A stretch of 63,546 bases of DNA from an uncultured Clostridium sp. (lineage in GTDB: Bacteria > Bacillota > Clostridia > Lachnospirales > Lachnospiraceae): contig UQMJ01000015.1 in the NCBI GenBank assembly GCA_900542035.1, positions 1 to 63,546 on the forward strand, written 5' to 3'. The translations under genes were made by a program, and so were the position numbers. Shown here in pieces: positions 60,156 to 63,546 of the stretch. Within the stretch, counting starts at the first letter, position 1; each line of letters starts with the position of its first letter. Below the pieces are notes generated by a model. The model did not search any database. It was not told the origin of the DNA and saw only the letters and a program-made list of their open reading frames with translations.

Positions 60156-61193
60156 TTATTTCCACTGTCCGTTCTGATCCACCGGATACCTGCCGTCAAT
60201 TACCGTATTTACCGCCATGCTTCCATCCTCATACAGATAGTACCAGATTCCAGGAGTCCCCTGAATCCAGCCTGTCTGCATTCTGCCGTCTTCTCCAAGG
60301 AAATACCATTTTCCGTCTGTCTCCTGCCAGCCCGTCTTCATCCTGCCATCCTGTCCCAGATAATACCACGCATTTTCAACCTTCTGCCAGCCCGTTGTTT
60401 TATAACCATTGGAATCAAAATAATACCAGTCTCCGCCTATCTTTTCCCACTGTGCAGATGGAGAGGTCCCGTCTGTTCGCAAATAAATTTCGCCGTCCGG
60501 ATAAGATTTCCATTCTCCGTCTGTCTGTCCCAAATCTTCCAGGACAATATCTTCTGACTCTACGTATTCCCCGCTTAGCAGATAATACCGGTCAGCATCT
60601 GTTTCCCCAATGGCTCTGACGCGGTACGAATAACTTGCTTCCTCGGTCATGTATTCAGACAGGTCTGCTGAGTTGGACGTTACCGTCAAGGTTTTCACAA
60701 TGTCTCCGTTCCGGAAAAGCTGAAGCTGGTAGGCAGTTGCAAACGGTACTTTTTTCCATACCGCCGTATGTTTCTTACTGCTGCTCCAGCCTGCCTGTTC
60801 CGTTTCTCCCAGCTGTGCTCTTGGAATGTAGGTCAGACGGACTTTCAGCGTATGTTCATCTGTCCTGGATGAACTGGAATAATTGGCTCCGGATACTCTG
60901 CAGGTTCCTGCATTATAGGAGCTTTTAAAGCTGTCTTCTGTTTCTAAAGTCAAAGTCGCCGTTACTTTGGAACCGGCTTTCCACCGTTTTGTGTCTTTTG
61001 ACCACTGAATATCCACAATTTCACAGTCGCCGCTGTTTATCGTTATTTCCGGCTCCTGCAGGTCTTCCCCTATGTTGATTACGTCTTCTACTTCAATCGA
61101 AATCTGGGATACGCTGGCATATGCGGGGATTGATAATGCTGCTGCCGCCATCATTCCTAATAATACTGTTGTCATCTTTTTAAATTTTTTCAT
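60156..61193 (-). CDS. Secreted cell-wall-binding repeat protein (paralogue 1)
   Basis: 345 residues. Signal peptide 1-26 ('MAAAALSIPAYA' before S). Residues about 28-125 form a beta-domain shared with the next gene ('VDIQWSKDTKRWKAGSKVTATLTLE', 'SGANYSS'), about 130-225 a fibronectin-III-like domain ('AVWKKVPFATAYQLQLFRNGD'). The C-terminal ~100 residues are four to five CW/choline-binding repeats ('GDWYYFDSNGYKTTGW', 'NAWYYLGQDGRMKTGW', 'GKWYFLGEDGRMQTGW'). No enzyme domain. Probably attaches non-covalently to wall polymers. Tandem paralogue of 61342-62598. Confidence 0.9.
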   Translation of the reverse strand: MKKFKKMTTVLLGMMAAAALSIPAYASVSQISIEVEDVINIGEDLQEPEITINSGDCEIVDIQWSKDTKRWKAGSKVTATLTLETEDSFKSSYNAGTCRVSGANYSSSSRTDEHTLKVRLTYIPRAQLGETEQAGWSSSKKHTAVWKKVPFATAYQLQLFRNGDIVKTLTVTSNSADLSEYMTEEASYSYRVRAIGETDADRYYLLSGEYVESEDIVLEDLGQTDGEWKSYPDGEIYLRTDGTSPSAQWEKIGGDWYYFDSNGYKTTGWQKVENAWYYLGQDGRMKTGWQETDGKWYFLGEDGRMQTGWIQGTPGIWYYLYEDGSMAVNTVIDGRYPVDQNGQWK

Positions 61194-61283
61194 TCTCCTG
61201 CCTCTCCTCTTTTCAAAAATTTCACAGACACTTCATTTTACAATAAGAATATGTTTTTTTTATGAAGTTTCCCAGATTATTCC

Positions 61284-61312
61284 AAAAAAGGACTGCCAGT
61301 AAAGGCAGTCCT
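61284..61312 (-). terminator. Terminator after wall protein 2
   Basis: AGGACTGCC/GGCAGTCCT (9 bp, loop AGTAAA) with T6 on the minus-strand 3' side (61289-61284), 29 bp after the stop. Confidence 0.93.
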
Positions 61313-61341
61313 CTTGCGATCAGAGGTTTATTCATTCAATT

Positions 61342-62598
61342 TTACCGCGTCATGCTTTCTCTGTGCCAGATACCCTGCGCATCAACCGGAAATCCGTCAA
61401 TAACGGTATTAACGGCTTTTTCACCGCTGCCTGGGTAGAAGTAATACCACTGGCCGCCTACCTGGTTCCAGCCTTCTGCCATAACGCCGTTGGCATTTAC
61501 ATAGTAGGTCTTTCCATTTACCTGAATCCAGGCGTTGGTACACATCGCGCCTTCCGGTCCGCCCTGATTTGGATTTAAGTAATACCAGGCATTGCCTTCC
61601 CGAAGCCAGCCCACCTGCATTGCACCGTAAGGTCCGCCTTCATTGGGGCTTAAATAGTACCAGATGTTATTGACTTTCTGCCAGCCTGTCAGCATAATTC
61701 CATCCGAGTTAAACAAATACCAGTGACCGTCTACATTGAGCCAGCCATTTCTATGGTAAGAGCCGTCCGGATAACGGAAGGTCCAATAACCATTGTTGAC
61801 CTGCCAGCCTACATTGGTAATGCCGCCGGAGTTGGTCATTCCGTCTTCTAAATTCTGTCCGCTGCCGTCCGATACTTCATCAGAATCTAAATACAGTTCA
61901 TCTGATGTCGTCCATCCGCTCTTCTTGCCATAATCTTCTTCTCTGCTGGTAGACGGAACAGTGCGTACTTTAAACGTATAAGTTCCCCTCTTTGTCATAT
62001 ATGGGTATAAATTTGCAGAGGTTCTCTTGTAGTTTTCTAATTTCTTAACCAGACTGCCGCCCCGATATAAGTAAACGTCATATGCTCCGGAGGATGCATA
62101 CCGCTCTTCCGGCGCTTCCCATCTGGCCTGGCCTCTGGAACCGTCCCAGTAGGCGTCTGCCGGAGGATCGAATTCTCCCTTAACCGGTCTTGCGTTTACT
62201 GTTACCACCATATGACCGCCGTTGGTCTTGGCGCTTACAAAGTCTGCTCCACTTACCGATACATTATTAGAGCTATAACTGCTGCGGAAGTAATAGTCGT
62301 CAACGGCTTCCAGATAAATCTTCAGCTTTGGCGTTTCCCCAATCTTTAAGGTTTTATCTGTGGAAGTAGACCACTGCACATCCACTACGTCATACTTGGA
62401 TGAACTCGTATATACGTAGTTGGTGTCTCCGTTGTTGCCCACGCTCATCTCCGGCAGCGTACTGCCTGCCTCCAGGTTAGTCTTAACGTGTACTCCAAAA
62501 CTGCTTATAACGGTCCTGGCCCATACTGCAGGAGCCAGCACTGCTGAAAATAGCGATACCAGCACCATTGTTTGGATAACTTTTCGTAATTTGCTCAT
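61342..62598 (-). CDS. Secreted cell-wall-binding repeat protein (paralogue 2)
   Basis: 418 residues, AAAGGAGG before the ATG. Signal peptide about 1-27 ('SLFSAVLAPAVWA'). Same order as paralogue 1: beta-domain ('VDVQWSTSTDKTLKIGETPKLKIYLE', 'VSGADFVSA'), fibronectin-III-like domain ('ARWEAPEERYASSGAYDVYLYRGGS'), then about six CW repeats (from ~265: 'NGYWTFRYPDGSYHRNGW', 'GHWYLFNSDGIMLTGW', 'NIWYYLSPNEGGPYGAMQVGW', and others), ending 'GEKAVNTVIDGFPVDAQGIW' like paralogue 1 ('MAVNTVIDGRYPVDQNGQW'). Surface role inferred; ligand unknown. Confidence 0.9.
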   Translation of the reverse strand: MSKLRKVIQTMVLVSLFSAVLAPAVWARTVISSFGVHVKTNLEAGSTLPEMSVGNNGDTNYVYTSSSKYDVVDVQWSTSTDKTLKIGETPKLKIYLEAVDDYYFRSSYSSNNVSVSGADFVSAKTNGGHMVVTVNARPVKGEFDPPADAYWDGSRGQARWEAPEERYASSGAYDVYLYRGGSLVKKLENYKRTSANLYPYMTKRGTYTFKVRTVPSTSREEDYGKKSGWTTSDELYLDSDEVSDGSGQNLEDGMTNSGGITNVGWQVNNGYWTFRYPDGSYHRNGWLNVDGHWYLFNSDGIMLTGWQKVNNIWYYLSPNEGGPYGAMQVGWLREGNAWYYLNPNQGGPEGAMCTNAWIQVNGKTYYVNANGVMAEGWNQVGGQWYYFYPGSGEKAVNTVIDGFPVDAQGIWHRESMTR

Positions 62599-62623
62599 AT
62601 CCCCGCCTCCTTTATCTGCTTTT

Positions 62624-62653
62624 ATTATACGTCTCAGGCTATTGGATCGTCAA
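62624..62653 (-). promoter_or_regulatory. Promoter of wall protein 2
   Basis: Minus strand TTGACG (62653-62648), 18 bp, TATAAT (62629-62624), 26 bp before the ATG. Confidence 0.75.
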
Positions 62654-62734
62654 CTTACAATATTCTGACATTTTTCTGTCCACCCTGTTTTATGTGCGGA
62701 AATTTTTGGTAATGTCATACAAACCCATTTATCA

Positions 62735-62766
62735 CAAAACAGGCCACCGCAAACGCGGTGACCTGT
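62735..62766 (-). terminator. Terminator after rplQ
   Basis: ACAGG-T-CACCGC / GCGGTG-G-CCTGT (11 pairs plus one T-G position on the minus strand, loop GTTT) followed by TTTTG; 17 bp after the rplQ stop and the end of the ribosomal operon. Confidence 0.85.
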
Positions 62767-62782
62767 CATATGTCGTATGGAA

Positions 62783-63319
62783 TTATACTAACTCAAGAAG
62801 AACTTCCATAGCTGCATCGCCCTTACGCTGGCCAATCTTAACGATTCTGGTGTAACCACCGTTACGGGAGGTGTACTTTGGAGCGATCTCATCGAATAAC
62901 TTTGCAGTTAAGTCGATAGACTTGGTGTTTTTCTTTCTGCCTGCAGCCTGGGTTGGAACCTCAGTTACTCCATACAGAACCTTTAACATCTGTCTTCTAG
63001 CATGTAATCTGGAAGGCATATCTTTCTTGATTTCCTTCTCGATTTCATCGTATACGGTAACTTTCTTGCCGTCTACTACTTCTTTTACTCTCTTGCCGTC
63101 TTTGTCCTTGCGGGCAACCTTAGCGGTAACCTTAACGGTCTCAAAGTTGTCTTTTTCTCTAACAGCCATAGCAATCAGACCTTCTGCAACCTTGCGGATT
63201 TCCTTAGCTCTAGCCTCGGTGGTTCTGATTTTGCCATTGTAGATAAGAGCGGTAACCTGATTGCGGATCAGGGCCTTTCTCTGGTCAGAAGTTCTGCCTA
63301 ACTTTCTATACTTTGCCAT
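62783..63319 (-). CDS. rplQ: Ribosomal protein L17 with internal extension
   Basis: 178 residues from ATG at 63319 (GGAGG upstream; a longer frame lacks support). 'MAKYRKLGRTSDQRKALIRNQ', 'TTEARAKEIRKVAEGLI', 'GGYTRIVKIGQRKGDAAMEVLLEL'. Bacterial L17 is usually 115-130 residues; here a Lys/Asp/Glu/Val-rich insert of some 45-50 residues ('KVARKDKDGKRVKEVVDGKK' and on, about 62-105) lies before the conserved 'SRLHARRQMLKVLYG' segment. 120 bp downstream of rpoA. Confidence 0.97.
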   Translation of the reverse strand: MAKYRKLGRTSDQRKALIRNQVTALIYNGKIRTTEARAKEIRKVAEGLIAMAVREKDNFETVKVTAKVARKDKDGKRVKEVVDGKKVTVYDEIEKEIKKDMPSRLHARRQMLKVLYGVTEVPTQAAGRKKNTKSIDLTAKLFDEIAPKYTSRNGGYTRIVKIGQRKGDAAMEVLLELV

Positions 63320-63438
63320 AATAATTTTTCCTCCATTTGTGGAACACGCTGCCATGCTTCTTCGGTCTTACTGACAGTGTGCTTTTGATCCATAAATTAG
63401 TTCTGTCCAGACGAACAAACTATAAACGGTTTTGTTTA

Positions 63439-63546
63439 TTATTCGTCGCTTGGATTGAGCTGAAGTCCCAGCTCTTTTAACTTAGCCAATACTTCCTCTA
63501 AGGACTTACGGCCAAGGTTACGAACCTTCATCATATCCTCAGAAGT
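63439..63546 (-). CDS. rpoA: RNA polymerase alpha subunit, C-terminal end (partial)
   Basis: The last 35 codons to the stop at 63441-63439: 'EDMMKVRNLGRKSLEEVLAKL' then KELGLQLNPSDE, the end of the alpha C-terminal domain. The rest is beyond the window edge. rpoA-rplQ order is universal in Firmicutes. Confidence 0.97.
   Translation of the reverse strand, partial: TSEDMMKVRNLGRKSLEEVLAKLKELGLQLNPSDE

Noticed and set aside
60041..60619. Plus-strand frames of 168-192 codons opposite ecfA1 and wall protein 1
   Set aside because: They cross a promoter and two real minus-strand genes and have biased, non-protein-like composition.
1..63546. CRISPR arrays, rRNA genes, transposase genes, replication origins
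   Set aside because: No regularly spaced repeats, rRNA sequence, intact transposase or DnaA-box cluster was noticed; the only mobile-element traces are at 52.4-54.96 kb.

Overview
The window looks like chromosome of a gut-type Firmicute, most likely a Lachnospiraceae (class Clostridia). This rests on gene content and order: rpoA-rplQ ... ecfA1-ecfA2-ecfT-truA-rplM-rpsI, a giant 2-hydroxyacyl-CoA dehydratase activase fusion, choline-binding-type cell-wall repeats, an L17 protein with a large internal extension, strong Shine-Dalgarno sequences and consensus sigma-A promoters. No species-level marker is visible. Starts were re-chosen by ribosome-binding site wherever the longest reading frame was implausible.

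Layout. (1) 1-5.97 kb: end of a rhomboid-like membrane protein gene, a CorA-type transporter, and a ~1460-residue activase/dehydratase fusion. (2) 6.07-16.6 kb: a potassium block with a 64-aa membrane protein, kdpFABC (including a 30-aa kdpF), a KtrB/KtrA pair, then kdpD and kdpE. An activator-type promoter motif is repeated before kdpF and before ktrB. (3) 16.6-23.6 kb, minus strand: alr - M20 amidohydrolase - HAMP sensor without output domain - recJ - glyA - unknown. (4) 23.6-26.0 kb, plus strand: tRNA-Arg(ACG), a RelA/SpoT-type nucleotidyltransferase with a C-terminal HEPN-like motif, and a cytoplasmic class-A beta-lactamase-fold serine hydrolase. (5) 26.0-38.8 kb, minus strand: a fructosamine (Amadori product) utilisation locus. 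It has an FrlD-like kinase, a sugar ABC importer with one frameshifted permease, an HAD phosphatase, three different FrlB/FraB-like SIS deglycases, a YitT protein, a GntR/UTRA regulator, an FrlC-like epimerase and an intracellular heparinase II/III-family protein, with similar candidate operators before four transcription units. (6) 39-42.2 kb: aryl-sulfate sulfotransferase, a thioredoxin, and a divergent thioredoxin-reductase-like protein fused to a cysteine-less thioredoxin fold. (7) 42.2-43.1 kb: a DUF3791/DUF3990/DUF3791-type cassette resembling a toxin-antitoxin unit. (8) 43.1-49.8 kb: oppBCDFA-ldcA, a peptide importer joined to an L,D-carboxypeptidase. (9) 49.8-52.4 kb: birA and an SNF-type sodium symporter. 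(10) 52.4-54.96 kb: a small degenerate genomic island at the 3' end of rpsI, bounded by 84-bp direct repeats, with an integrase stub and a DUF1016 nuclease. (11) 54.9-63.5 kb: rpsI, rplM, a truA-GNAT fusion, ecfT/A2/A1, two tandem secreted cell-wall-binding paralogues, rplQ and the end of rpoA.

The strongest candidates for something undescribed are the three-deglycase plus heparinase locus, the sulfotransferase/thioredoxin/TrxR-pseudothioredoxin group, the RelA/SpoT-HEPN protein, the TruA-GNAT fusion and the rpsI-3' island. All functions are inferred from remembered family features; no database search was possible.
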